Origin: Micromonospora sp. MW-13
GTDB taxonomy: Bacteria; Actinomycetota; Actinomycetes; Mycobacteriales; Micromonosporaceae
Length of the DNA: 64,000 nt
Reading direction: 5' to 3'
NCBI RefSeq assembly: GCF_003434305.1
Contig: NZ_QKKX01000050.1
Span: 1 to 64,000 of the forward strand
A program made the translations under genes and the position numbers. Shown here piece by piece: positions 50,244 through 59,002 of the stretch. Below the pieces are notes generated by a model. It saw nothing but the letters and a program-made list of their open reading frames with translations. It was not told the DNA's origin and ran no database searches. Every line of letters starts with the position of its first letter. Position 1 is the first letter of the stretch.

Positions 50244-50657
50244 TCAGCCGACCGGTTCCAACGCCACCACCGGGATCACCCGGCCCGCCCGGGCCTGGTA
50301 GTCGGCCCAGCCCTGGTCGGCCTGCGCCGCGCGGGCGAAGGCCCGGTCCCGCTCGTCGCCGGTGAGCACGACCGCCCGGGCCCGCCAGGTCGACGTCCCG
50401 TCCTCGACGGTGACCAGCGGATCGGCCCGCAGGTTACGCATCCACTGCGGGTCGCGGGGCGCTCCCCCGGCGGAGGCGATGACCAGTACCCGGCCGTCCT
50501 CGCCGGTCACCTGGCCCACGGGGGTGGTGTGCGGGGCGCCGGTGCGCGTTCCGGTGGTGGTCAGCAGCAGCAGTCGGGCGCCCTCGAACCACCCCCCGAC
50601 CCGGCCGCCGTTGGCGCGGAACTCCTCGATGACCTGCTGGTTGAAGTCGTTGGGCAT
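50244..50657 (-). CDS. F420-dependent nitroreductase-family (DDN-like) protein
   Basis: 137 residues from ATG 50657. The family pattern is FRANGGRVGGWFEGARLLLLTTTGTRTGAPHTTPVG, then VIASAGGAPRDPQWMRNLRADPLVTVEDG, typical of deazaflavin-dependent nitroreductases. These use coenzyme F420 and act on quinones and nitro compounds in actinobacteria. Alone in its unit. Confidence 0.88.
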   Translation of the reverse strand: MPNDFNQQVIEEFRANGGRVGGWFEGARLLLLTTTGTRTGAPHTTPVGQVTGEDGRVLVIASAGGAPRDPQWMRNLRADPLVTVEDGTSTWRARAVVLTGDERDRAFARAAQADQGWADYQARAGRVIPVVALEPVG

Positions 50658-51085
50658 GCGGTGTCCGTTCTTCAGACTCGGTGCCCGCCCCGCGGGGCGG
50701 GCGATGGTGAGGGGAAGTCGTGCGACGGCGGTCGCGGGGGCACGTCGCGCGCGGAAGAGGGTGAGGTGACGCGGGGAAGATGAGCCGCCCGCACGGGGGC
50801 GGTGGAGGTCACTCACGCACGGCGGGCCGCGGGCCCACCCGGCCCTCACGCCCCGGCCGGGTGCCCTGTCCGCTCGTGGCCCATGGCCGACCCGGCAGTC
50901 ACGACGGCCAATCTAGTGCCGTCCCCGGGCCGCTGGCAACGCCCCGGCCCCGACGCCGTCGTCGGTCGGGGCCGCGGGGGGCGCACCCGAGCGCCGGGTG
51001 GCTGACCTGGCCCGCGTCCGGCCCGGCGGCGGGTGATCCCCGGCCGGTCACCCATCGGCCACCGCGACCGGGCATACTGCCCACC
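50658..51085. other. 428-bp intergenic region
   Basis: No gene supported. The stretch is GC-rich with frequent short repeats. CATACT at 51074-51079, six bases before the GTG at 51086, looks like a -10 element for a leaderless transcript of the next gene. Confidence 0.35.
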
Positions 51086-51853
51086 GTGCAGCCCCGCTCC
51101 GGCTACCTCGACGCGCCCGCGCCGCTGGCGTTCGCCCACCGCGGGGGCGCGGCCCACGGCGACGAGAACACCGCCGCCGCGTTCGCCCGCGCCGTTGACC
51201 TGGGCTACCGGTACGTCGAGACCGACGTGCACAGCACGGCCGACGGTGTCGCCGTGGTCTTCCACGACGCCACCCTGCGCCGGGTCACCGGCCAGCCGGG
51301 GCGCGTCGCCGACCTGCGCTGGGCCGACCTGGCCTCGGTGCGTGTCGGCGGCGCCACCGTGGTGCCCCGCCTCGACGACGTCCTCGCCGCCTGGCCGGAC
51401 GTGCGGTTCAACATCGACGTCAAGGCCGACGGGGGCATCGAGGCGACCGTCGCCGCGCTCGGCCGGGCCGGCGCGGGCGACCGGGTGCTGCTGGCCTCGT
51501 TCAGCGACTCCCGGCTGGCCCGGCTGCGGGCACTGACCGGCGGGCGGATCGCCACCGGCCTCGGCATGCGCGGGGTGGCCCGGCTGCGGATGGCGTCCCT
51601 GCACGGCCGGCCGCTGCGGCTGCCCCCGTCGGTGGTCGCCGCCCAGGTCCCGCCCCACTACGGTCGGATCCCGGTCGTGGACCGTCGGTTGATCGCCTAC
51701 GCCCACCGGCTCGGACTGCACGTGCATGTCTGGACGATCGACGAACCTGCCGAGATGCACGAGTTACTTGATCTTGGAGTGGATGGCATCATGACCGATC
51801 ACGTCGGCGTGCTGCGCGACGTCTACCGCAGCCGCGGCCACTGGGCCGCCTGA
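51086..51853 (+). CDS. Glycerophosphodiester phosphodiesterase
   Basis: 255 residues from GTG 51086, probably leaderless. GDPD motifs: FAHRGGAAHGDENTAAAFARAVDLGYRYVETDVHSTADGVAVVFHD carries the catalytic His pair and metal Glu/Asp, followed by FNIDVKADGG and LHVHVWTIDE. Hydrolyses glycerophosphodiesters to glycerol-3-phosphate and an alcohol. No signal peptide, so cytoplasmic. A MFS gene begins 23 bp after its stop. Confidence 0.9.
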   Translation: MQPRSGYLDAPAPLAFAHRGGAAHGDENTAAAFARAVDLGYRYVETDVHSTADGVAVVFHDATLRRVTGQPGRVADLRWADLASVRVGGATVVPRLDDVLAAWPDVRFNIDVKADGGIEATVAALGRAGAGDRVLLASFSDSRLARLRALTGGRIATGLGMRGVARLRMASLHGRPLRLPPSVVAAQVPPHYGRIPVVDRRLIAYAHRLGLHVHVWTIDEPAEMHELLDLGVDGIMTDHVGVLRDVYRSRGHWAA

Positions 51854-51875
51854 GAACCGGCGGAGGAAAACCCCC

Positions 51876-53267
51876 ATGGCCGAGACCGTCACCCCGACGG
51901 TGGACAACCCCCCGCCGCCGGCCAGCACCGCCCGGGAGCGGCGCGGCTGGTACCTCTACGACTGGGCCAACTCGGCCTTCCAGACCACCGTCATCACCGT
52001 GTTCCTCGGTCCGTTCCTGACCACCGTCACCGAACTGGCCGCCGGCTGCGAGCTCGGCGCCGACAGCTGCGACGGCTACGTCCACCCGCTGGGCATCCGG
52101 GTCGCCGCCGGCTCGTACTACCCGTACCTGATCTCCCTGTCGGTGTTCCTGACGGTGTTCGTGCTGCCGGTGGTCGGCGCGGTGGCCGACCGGTCGGCGC
52201 ACAAGAAGCGGCTGCTCGGCGCGGCGGCGTTCACCGGCGCCGGGGCGACCATCGCCATGGCCCTCGTCACCGGCGAGCGGTACCTGCTCGGCGGGGCGCT
52301 GTTCCTCGTCGCGAACATCTCCTTCGGCGCCGCCGTGGTGGTCTACAACTCGTTCCTGCCGCAGCTCGGCGGCCCCGACGAGCGCGACGGCATCTCCAGC
52401 CGCGGCTGGGCCATCGGCTACCTCGGCGGCGGGGTGCTGCTGGCGGGCAACCTGATCGCCGTGACGATGCTCAGCGAGGACGGCAACCCGCAGCGCACCC
52501 TGGACCTGGCCCGCTGGTCGATCGTGTCCGCCGGCGTGTGGTGGGCGGTGTTCACCCTGGTGCCGCTGCGATGGCTTCGTGAACACCCTGCCGCGGCGGC
52601 GCTGCGCGGCGGCGGCAACGTGCTCACCGACGGGTTCCGGCAGCTCGGCCGCACCCTGCGGGAGGTCAAGGCGTACCCGCTGACCCTGTTCTTCCTGCTG
52701 GCGTTCCTGGTCTACAACGACGGCATCCAGACCGTGATCACCCTGGCCAGCCAGTACGGCACCGAGGAGCTGAAGCTGGGGCAGAGCACCCTGATCACGA
52801 CGATCCTGCTGGTGCAGTTCCTCGCCTTCGGCGGCGCCCTCGCCCTCGGCGCCCTCGCGCGGCGGATCGGGGCGTGGAAGACGGTGCTGCTCAGCCTCGT
52901 GCTGTGGACCGGTGTGATCATCGCCGCGTTCCGGCTGCCCGCCGAGGCGCCGCTGCCGTTCATGATCCTCGGTGGGGCGATCGGTCTGGTCCTCGGCGGC
53001 AGTCAGGCGCTGAGCCGGTCGCTGTTCAGCCAGCTCATCCCCGCCGGCAAGGAGGGCGAGTACTACGGCTTCTACGAGATCAGCGACAAGGGCACCAGCT
53101 GGCTCGGGCCCCTGGCGTTCGGGCTGGTGTTCCAGCTGACCTCCTCCTACCGGGTGGGCCTGGTCTCCCTGCTGATCTTCTTCGTGGTCGGGTTCGCGCT
53201 GCTGGCCGCCGTGCCGATCCGCCGCGCCATCGTCGCCGCCGGCAACACCCCGCCCCGGGTGCTGTAG
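51876..53267 (+). CDS. MFS transporter, UMF1/Atg22-like
   Basis: 463 residues, about 12 hydrophobic helices. Signature segments RRGWYLYDWANSAFQTTVITVFLGPFL, AVADRSAHKKRLLG, YNSFLPQLGGPDERDGISSRGWAIGYLGGG and GEYYGFYEISDKGTSWLGPLAFGLV define the UMF1/vacuole-effluxer family. Bacterial members are widespread; substrates are mostly unknown, amino acids being the fungal Atg22 precedent. Likely co-transcribed with the GDPD gene. Confidence 0.88.
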   Translation: MAETVTPTVDNPPPPASTARERRGWYLYDWANSAFQTTVITVFLGPFLTTVTELAAGCELGADSCDGYVHPLGIRVAAGSYYPYLISLSVFLTVFVLPVVGAVADRSAHKKRLLGAAAFTGAGATIAMALVTGERYLLGGALFLVANISFGAAVVVYNSFLPQLGGPDERDGISSRGWAIGYLGGGVLLAGNLIAVTMLSEDGNPQRTLDLARWSIVSAGVWWAVFTLVPLRWLREHPAAAALRGGGNVLTDGFRQLGRTLREVKAYPLTLFFLLAFLVYNDGIQTVITLASQYGTEELKLGQSTLITTILLVQFLAFGGALALGALARRIGAWKTVLLSLVLWTGVIIAAFRLPAEAPLPFMILGGAIGLVLGGSQALSRSLFSQLIPAGKEGEYYGFYEISDKGTSWLGPLAFGLVFQLTSSYRVGLVSLLIFFVVGFALLAAVPIRRAIVAAGNTPPRVL

Positions 53268-53272
53268 CGCGC

Positions 53273-53320
53273 CAGGCCGGTGCGTGGGTCCCGTGTCCCC
53301 GGGGCCCACGCACCGGCCTG
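53273..53320 (+). terminator. Long hairpin terminator
   Basis: Stem of about 19 bp with one wobble (53273 onward pairing up to 53320), short loop, 6 bases after the UMF1 stop. Confidence 0.7.
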
Positions 53321-53354
53321 ATCGTCCGACGTCGATGGGCTAGGCTGCCCCGAC

Positions 53355-54068
53355 GTGACCGACGACGCCGCTGCCGCCCCGATCTGTCTGGCCCGGCCCC
53401 TCCCCGGCCCGGACGACACCCGCGCCGGCTGCGCCGCCGCCCGGGGGGTCGACGGCCGGCCGCTGCACGCCGCCGCGTTGAAGTTCTTCTGGGGGCCGAT
53501 GGACTGCGGAAAGTCCACGATGGCGTTGCAGATGAACTACAACCACGCCCGGCAGGGCCGCCGCGGCCTGGTCACCACCCGCATCGACCGGTCGCTGGGC
53601 CCGCAGGTCACCACCCGCATCGGCCTGGCCCACTCCGCGATCGAGGTCACCGACGGCCTCGACCTGCGCGACCTGGTCCGTGACTCCTGGGCCGAGGGGG
53701 TCCGGGTGGACTACCTCATCTGCGACGAGGCGTCGTTCTACGACCTCGAACACATCGAGCAGATGGCCGAGCTGGTCGACAACTACGACGTCGACGTGTA
53801 CGCCTTCGGCCTGGCCACCGACTTCCGGTCCTGCCTGTTCCCCGCCGCCCAGCGGCTGTTCGAGCTGGCCGACTCCGTCGCCCGCATCCAGGTGGAGGTG
53901 CTGTGCTGGTGCGGCCGGGAGGGGCTGCTCAACGCCCGCGTCGTCGGCGGCCGGGTCGTCCGGGAGGGCGAACAGGTCGTCATCGGCGACACCGTGGACA
54001 CCGCGCAGGTGCGCTACCAGGTGCTGTGCCGGCGGCACTACCGCGCCGGGGACCTCGGCGGCCGGTAG
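53355..54068 (+). CDS. tdk: Thymidine kinase
   Basis: 237 residues from GTG 53355. TAGGCT eight bases upstream looks like a -10 box and implies a leaderless message. It has about 40 residues before the conserved LKFFWGPMDCGKST P-loop (42-55), longer than typical TK1-type enzymes; a later start (TTG 53478) cannot be excluded. DEASFYDLEHIEQMAEL (catalytic Glu/Mg), VYAFGLATDFR, then C-terminal VEVLCWCGREGLLNARVV and CRRH supply zinc cysteines. Phosphorylates thymidine in salvage. Confidence 0.9.
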   Translation: MTDDAAAAPICLARPLPGPDDTRAGCAAARGVDGRPLHAAALKFFWGPMDCGKSTMALQMNYNHARQGRRGLVTTRIDRSLGPQVTTRIGLAHSAIEVTDGLDLRDLVRDSWAEGVRVDYLICDEASFYDLEHIEQMAELVDNYDVDVYAFGLATDFRSCLFPAAQRLFELADSVARIQVEVLCWCGREGLLNARVVGGRVVREGEQVVIGDTVDTAQVRYQVLCRRHYRAGDLGGR

Positions 54069-54089
54069 CGGCCCGCCCGCGCCGGCCGG

Positions 54090-54548
54090 TCAGTACGGGT
54101 CCCCGCACACCCGCCAGCCGTCGGACTCCCGCACCACCGGCAGCTCCCGTGGTTCGCTGCCGCCGCCGTCGCGGGTCAGCCGCACCGCCACCGTGCCCCG
54201 GGGACGGCCGCTGCGGGTGGCCACCGCCACGTCGGTGATCTCGTAGCCGGTGATCTGCGGCGGGGTCCGCAGCCACGCCGCAAAGCCGGCCGGGCTCCAC
54301 CGGCTGCGAGTGTCGGCGCACAACCGTCCGTACGCCCGGTCGGCGTCGCCGGTGGCCACCTCCCGCAGGAACCCGTCGGCGGTCTCCCGCACCGGGCCGC
54401 TGGACCCCGTCACCACCTGCACGTTCCACGCCCCCAGGCCGGCCACCCCGACCAGGCACAACCCCAGCCCCGCGCCGGCGGCCAGCAGCCCGGTGCGCAC
54501 CGGCCGGCGGCGCCGGGCCGGTCGGTTCCACGACTGCTCACCGCCCAT
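54090..54548 (-). CDS. Membrane-anchored hypothetical protein, NTF2/DUF4878-like
   Basis: 152 residues from ATG 54548. An Arg-rich head (RPARRRRPVRTGL) precedes one membrane helix (LAAGAGLGLCLVGVAGLGAW) and an extracytoplasmic domain beginning VRETADGFLREVATGDADRAYGRLCADTRSRW, which resembles the NTF2-like/DUF4878 domain of small membrane proteins. Two cysteines (in RLCAD and WRVCGD) could form a disulfide. Function unknown. Confidence 0.65.
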   Translation of the reverse strand: MGGEQSWNRPARRRRPVRTGLLAAGAGLGLCLVGVAGLGAWNVQVVTGSSGPVRETADGFLREVATGDADRAYGRLCADTRSRWSPAGFAAWLRTPPQITGYEITDVAVATRSGRPRGTVAVRLTRDGGGSEPRELPVVRESDGWRVCGDPY

Positions 54549-54670
54549 CACCTCCGACCGTAGGCGGCCGGCGGCCGGCCCGCAGCAACATGCGCGCCCG
54601 GTCGCCTCCCGGGCGCGCATCGTCTACCGTCGGCGCACACCCCGACGCGAGCGCCCCCGGAGGCGAGACG

Positions 54671-56377
54671 ATGACCCGTTACGTGCAGCCGGTGCCCACC
54701 CCCGACGACCCGTACACCGGGGACCGCCTCCTGCGGTCCTGGCTACACCGGCAGCTCGGCGCGGACGGACACGCCGCCGCGCAGGGCCGGCTGAGCGACC
54801 TGGCCGCCGACGTGGCCGGGCCGCTGCGCGCCGCCCACGCCGACGCCGAGGCCCACCCGCCGACGCTGGTCCGCTACGACCCGTGGGGCGCCCGCGTCGA
54901 CCGCGTCGACACCTCCGCCGGCTGGCAGGCCCAGCGCGCCGCCGCCGCCCGGCACGCCGTGGTCGCGCTGCCCTACCTGGAGTCGGCGCGCGGCACGTGG
55001 GGCGCCGCCGCCCGCGTCGTCCAGCACGCCCTGCTGCACCTGTACGGGCCGGAGTCGGCCACCTTCACCTGCCCGGTGGCGATGGCCGACGGCGCGGCGG
55101 CGCTGCTCAGTCTCCCCGAGGTCGACGCGGGCGTCCGCGAAGCGTGGCTGCCCCGGCTCACCTCCACCGACCCGGACACCGCGATCGTCAGCGGGCAGTG
55201 GATGACCGAGTCGCAGGGCGGCTCCGACCTGTCCCGGTCCACCACCACCGGCCGCCCCGCCGCCGACGGGTCGTGGCGGCTGACCGGGGAGAAGTGGTTC
55301 TGCTCCGCCGCCGACGCCCCGATGGCGGTGGCCCTCGCCCGGCCGGAGGGCGCCGGCCGGGGCAGCCGCGTGCTCGCCCCGTTCCTGGTGCCCCGCTACG
55401 CCGCCGACTCGCCGCTGGCCGGCACCACCGCCGCCGCCGGCGCGCCGGCGCCCGGGGTCACCGTGCACCGGCTCAAGGACAAGCTCGGCACCTGGGCAGT
55501 GCCGACCGCCGAGATCGGGCTGCGCGACGCGTACGCGCTGCCGCTGGGCGACCCGGCGGTGCCCGGCCTGGTCCGGGCGATGACCCTGGTGGTGGTGACC
55601 CGGGTGCACAACGCCGCCGCCGCGGCCGGCGGGATGCGCCGCGGCCTGACCTACGCCCGCGCGTACGCCGACGCCCGCGCCGTCGCCGGCGGACGGCTGG
55701 CCGACAACCCGCTGCACCGGGGCACCCTCGGTGCCCTCGCCGTCGACGCGGCCGGCGCGTTCGCCCTGGCCGGGCACGCGTTCGCGCTGCTCGGGCGGGT
55801 GGAGGTGGGCGCCGACCCGGACGCCGCCGCCGAGCTGCGGGTGGTCGCCCCGCTGGCCAAGCTCGCCACCGGCCGGCTCGCCGTCAGCTCCGCCAGCGAG
55901 TACGTGGAGTGCTTCGGCGGCGCCGGATACGTCGAGGACACCGGCGTGCCCCGGCTGCTGCGCGACGCGCAGGTCCTGCCGATCTGGGAGGGCACCACCA
56001 ACGTGCTCGCCCTGGACGTGCTGCGCGCCGTCACCCGCGAGGACGCCGGCGCGCCCCTGCTGCGCCGGCTGACCGCCGCGGTGGACCTGGCCCGGCCGCT
56101 GTCCCCCGCGCTGGCCGACACCCTCGCCGCGGTCGCCGGTGAGCTGACCGCGGCGCTGGCCGACATCACCGCCGACCCGCAGGCCGCCGGGGTGGTCGCC
56201 GGGGCGCGCGGGCTGGCGCTGCGCCTGGCGGCGGCGCTGACCTGCGCCCTGCTGGTCGAGCACGCCGCGTGGGGCGACGAGCAGGCCGAGGTGGCCGCCC
56301 GGCTGTGGGCGCGGCGGCGGCTGCGCCACGAGGACATCGCCGGCGACGCCCACCAGCACCTCGACCTGCTCTGCTGA
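54671..56377 (+). CDS. Acyl-CoA dehydrogenase, AidB-like
   Basis: 568 residues, longer than housekeeping acyl-CoA dehydrogenases (~380) and close to AidB (541). FAD-binding/dehydrogenase segments: SGQWMTESQGGSDLSRSTT, WRLTGEKWFCSAADAPMAVALAR and the catalytic-type VLPIWEGTTNVLALDVLR. Like AidB it has a long N-terminal domain and AAGGMRRGLTYA. AidB proteins have been linked to alkylation damage; the physiological acyl substrate is unknown. Ends at a hairpin shared with the convergent recombinase gene. Confidence 0.87.
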   Translation: MTRYVQPVPTPDDPYTGDRLLRSWLHRQLGADGHAAAQGRLSDLAADVAGPLRAAHADAEAHPPTLVRYDPWGARVDRVDTSAGWQAQRAAAARHAVVALPYLESARGTWGAAARVVQHALLHLYGPESATFTCPVAMADGAAALLSLPEVDAGVREAWLPRLTSTDPDTAIVSGQWMTESQGGSDLSRSTTTGRPAADGSWRLTGEKWFCSAADAPMAVALARPEGAGRGSRVLAPFLVPRYAADSPLAGTTAAAGAPAPGVTVHRLKDKLGTWAVPTAEIGLRDAYALPLGDPAVPGLVRAMTLVVVTRVHNAAAAAGGMRRGLTYARAYADARAVAGGRLADNPLHRGTLGALAVDAAGAFALAGHAFALLGRVEVGADPDAAAELRVVAPLAKLATGRLAVSSASEYVECFGGAGYVEDTGVPRLLRDAQVLPIWEGTTNVLALDVLRAVTREDAGAPLLRRLTAAVDLARPLSPALADTLAAVAGELTAALADITADPQAAGVVAGARGLALRLAAALTCALLVEHAAWGDEQAEVAARLWARRRLRHEDIAGDAHQHLDLLC

Positions 56378-56384
56378 ACGCCCG

Positions 56385-56428
56385 GACGCCGGTGGCCCGC
56401 CCGGGCGCGCCGGGCCGCCACCGGCGTC
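56385..56428. terminator. Bidirectional hairpin terminator
   Basis: 12-bp outer stem (56385-56396 with 56417-56428) between convergent stops; its right arm includes the recombinase stop codon. Confidence 0.6.
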
Positions 56429-57428
56429 AGGCCCGGCGTCGGGCCCGCGCTGCCCAGATCACGTACGCCGGGTCCCGGTCGAGGTTGTGCCGGTCCCGGT
56501 CGTAGCGCCGGGTGGTCCTCGGGTCGGCGTGCCCCATCGCGTCCTGCACGTCCTCCAACGGCACCCCCTCGGCGCGGGCGGTGGTGGCGAACGCGTGCCG
56601 CAGCGAGTGCGGGGACAGCTTCGCCCACGCCGGGATGCCGGCGGTGCGGGCCAACCGGCGGATCAGCCGGAACACCGAGTGCCGGTCCAGCCGGGCGCCG
56701 GTCGCGGTCACCAGCAGCGGCCCGGTCAGCTCGGGCACCGTCACCCGGGCCGCCGCCGCCCGCTCGGCCAGGTAGGCGTCCACCGCGTACGCGGTCGACG
56801 GGGTCAGCGCCCGCCGGCGCGGTTTGCCGCCCTTGCCGACGAAGCGGACGCTGCGGTGTCCCCGCTCCGCGCCCAGGTCGGCCAGGTCCAGCGAGACCAG
56901 CTCACCCACCCGCAGCCCCAGGTCCGCCAGCAGCGCCACGGCCGCCCGGTTACGCGCGGCGGTCGGGCCGGCCTCGGCCTCCGCGGCGGCCAGCAGCGCG
57001 TCCACCTCCTCCGGGGTCAACCCCACCGTCGCCGAGTGGTCCCGGTCGATGCGGGGCCGGTCGGCGCCCGACACCGGATTCGCCTCGATGGCCTGGAGCT
57101 TGAGCAGGAAGTCGTACCAGCTCGACAGAGCCGACAGCTTGCGGGCCACCGTCGCCGGGGTCAGCGGCCGGCCGCTGCGCGCCGCCGGGGTGCCCTCCAG
57201 TTCCCGTCCGTAGGTGTTGACGTCGAGGAAGTTCACCCGCAGCGGGTCCAGTTCGCGCGCGGCGCACCAGGCCAACCAGCCGGCCACGTCCCGCCGGTAC
57301 GCGTCGCGGGTGTGCTCGGACAGCCGCCGGTTACGCAGCCACGCCTCGGTGAAGTCACCCGGCCCGACCCCGCGCAGGGCCGGACGGGCCGCACCACGCG
57401 AGGGCACCGGAAACTCGGGACGCGACAT
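56427..57428 (-). CDS. XerC/XerD-like tyrosine recombinase
   Basis: 333 residues from ATG 57428. SAM-like core-binding domain (about 20-115) then a catalytic domain with R173, K199, H274-x2-R277 (HSLRHAFATTA), H300 and Y309 (MGHADPRTTRRYDR). The length fits XerC/XerD without extra domains. The MGHADPRTTRRYDR ending and the Leu-rich N-terminal part are more like phage/element integrases or the plasmid-type XerD than M. tuberculosis XerC. It is the second such gene in the window. Convergent with the AidB-like gene. Confidence 0.85.
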   Translation of the reverse strand: MSRPEFPVPSRGAARPALRGVGPGDFTEAWLRNRRLSEHTRDAYRRDVAGWLAWCAARELDPLRVNFLDVNTYGRELEGTPAARSGRPLTPATVARKLSALSSWYDFLLKLQAIEANPVSGADRPRIDRDHSATVGLTPEEVDALLAAAEAEAGPTAARNRAAVALLADLGLRVGELVSLDLADLGAERGHRSVRFVGKGGKPRRRALTPSTAYAVDAYLAERAAAARVTVPELTGPLLVTATGARLDRHSVFRLIRRLARTAGIPAWAKLSPHSLRHAFATTARAEGVPLEDVQDAMGHADPRTTRRYDRDRHNLDRDPAYVIWAARARRRA

Positions 57429-57645
57429 GCGAGAAAGACTCTCAGCCCCCGGTCGGATCGGCGGTGAGGCGCGCCCGGCCGGTTTCCCGCCCTTCCTCAG
57501 GGTCACCTCCACCACGTCCCGCTGCCGGACACGACCTTCAAACCGGTGATCCTCGGCGGGGCGGCAGGCGGGACGCGTCGAGCAGCGCCTCGGTGCCGAA
57601 GTTCGGGCCGATCGCGTCGATCCGCAGGTCGACCGCCCGGGCGGG

Positions 57646-58134
57646 TCACGGACCGGTCCGCCAGTACACCCCGCCCTCCCGGGCCAGCAGCGCCTCGTCG
57701 ACCAGGTGGCGGCGTAGCGTCACGTGGTCGGACCCGCCCCCGTCGCACCAGGCCCGCAGGAACTCGTCGACGGCCCGCTCCGGATACCGCACCCCGGGCT
57801 CGAACGACCGGGCCGCGATGTGCTCCAGCAGGTGCCGGCGCCGGCCCCGCTGCGCCGGCAGCCGCACCAGTACCCCGTCGCGCAGGAAGGTCCGCAGGAC
57901 CGTCGCGGCCGGCGACGGTGCCGGCGCGACCGGATCGGCGGTACGCGTGCGCGCCAGCTCCCGCAGCCGCGCCTCGTCGACCCGCAGGCCCATGGCCTCG
58001 TCGACGACCAGGCCGGCGTCGGTCAGCCGACGCGTGGCGGTGGCGGTGTCCCGGACGGACAGGCCGGTGCGGGCCGCCACGGCGGCCAGGTGCGGGGGCG
58101 CCGGCCGTACGACCGCGCCGCCATACTTGACCAC
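57646..58134 (-). CDS. DUF2087 protein
   Basis: 162 residues from GTG 58134. The C-terminal half has the DUF2087 pattern RRHLLEHIAARSFEPGVRYPERAVDEFLRAWCDGGGSDHVTLRRHLVDEALLAREGGVYWR. The N-terminal part (LAAVAARTGLSVRDTATATRRLTDAGLVVDEA) resembles a winged helix, so it is probably a DNA-binding regulator. Its start codon directly abuts the GTG of the divergent gene at 58135. Confidence 0.8.
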   Translation of the reverse strand: MVKYGGAVVRPAPPHLAAVAARTGLSVRDTATATRRLTDAGLVVDEAMGLRVDEARLRELARTRTADPVAPAPSPAATVLRTFLRDGVLVRLPAQRGRRRHLLEHIAARSFEPGVRYPERAVDEFLRAWCDGGGSDHVTLRRHLVDEALLAREGGVYWRTGP

Positions 58135-58977
58135 GTGCTCTGGGGTGTCGACGGTCCGCGCTTCCTGCTGGACTACACGCTGGCGGTCGCCGCCGCGCTG
58201 CTCGCCGCGCTGACGGTGCGGTCACTGACCGGCCGGCGCACCCGGGGCGACGAGCCCGGCCTGATCGAGCTGGCGTACCTGACCGACCGGGCCGCGCTGG
58301 CCTGCCAGGTCGCCGCCGCCGGCCTGCGCCGCGCCGGGGCGGTCCGGCCGGCGGAACTGTCCACCATGGTCGCGGTCGCTGCGGCCCCGGCCCGGTCGGT
58401 GCCCCTGGCCCGGGCGGTGCACACCGCCGTGCGCCAGCCCCAGACCTGGGCGGCCGTGCTCGCCGACCCCGGCGTCAACCGGGCACTGCGCCGGCTGGTC
58501 ACCGGCCTGCTACGCGACGGCTGGCTGCTCACCCGATGGCAGCGCCGACGCGTCGCCCTCGGCGCGGTGCCGCTGTTCGCCGTGGCCGCCGTCGGGATCG
58601 TCCGGCTGGTGGAGAGCGCCGTGCAGCACCGCGACGCCGGCGGGCCCGCGTCCGTCGTCGGCCTGCTGCTGGCCTGCGGTGCCACCCTGCTCGGCGGGTG
58701 GCGGCTGTGCGAGGTGCCCGAGGCCGGGGCCGCCGCCCGCCGGCTGCTGCGCCGGGCCCGCCGCAGTCACGCCGACCTGGACCCGCAGCACCGACCGGCG
58801 TGGAGCGAACGCGGCACCGACGAACTGCTCACGGCGATGGCCCTGTACGGGCCGCGTCCGCTGCTCGCCGTCGACCCGCGCTTCGCCGACCTGGTCGGGG
58901 TGGACGACGAGCGCCCCCGCCCGCCGACACCCCGGCAGCTCGCCCGCCGCGAACGGCGCGGCGCCCTCGGCCGGTAG
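58135..58977 (+). CDS. TIGR04222-type membrane protein
   Basis: 280 residues from GTG 58135. The start WGVDGPRFLLDYTLAVAAALLA, followed by GLIELAYLTDRAALACQVAAAGLRRAG, then C-terminal helices, is typical of the TIGR04222 actinobacterial family (Cys/Gly-rich tail absent here). About four membrane helices, then a hydrophilic tail (DPQHRPAWSERGTDELLTAMALYG). Function unknown. It and the DUF2087 gene have no intergenic space, so each promoter must lie within the other gene. Confidence 0.75.
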   Translation: MLWGVDGPRFLLDYTLAVAAALLAALTVRSLTGRRTRGDEPGLIELAYLTDRAALACQVAAAGLRRAGAVRPAELSTMVAVAAAPARSVPLARAVHTAVRQPQTWAAVLADPGVNRALRRLVTGLLRDGWLLTRWQRRRVALGAVPLFAVAAVGIVRLVESAVQHRDAGGPASVVGLLLACGATLLGGWRLCEVPEAGAAARRLLRRARRSHADLDPQHRPAWSERGTDELLTAMALYGPRPLLAVDPRFADLVGVDDERPRPPTPRQLARRERRGALGR

Positions 58978-59002
58978 CCCGACACGCAGGCCGAACGGCA
59001 GG

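Noticed and set aside
57530..57560. tRNA-like anticodon stretch TTCAAACCGG
   Set aside because: No acceptor or T-arm partner is found nearby; the resemblance to selC covers only the anticodon loop.
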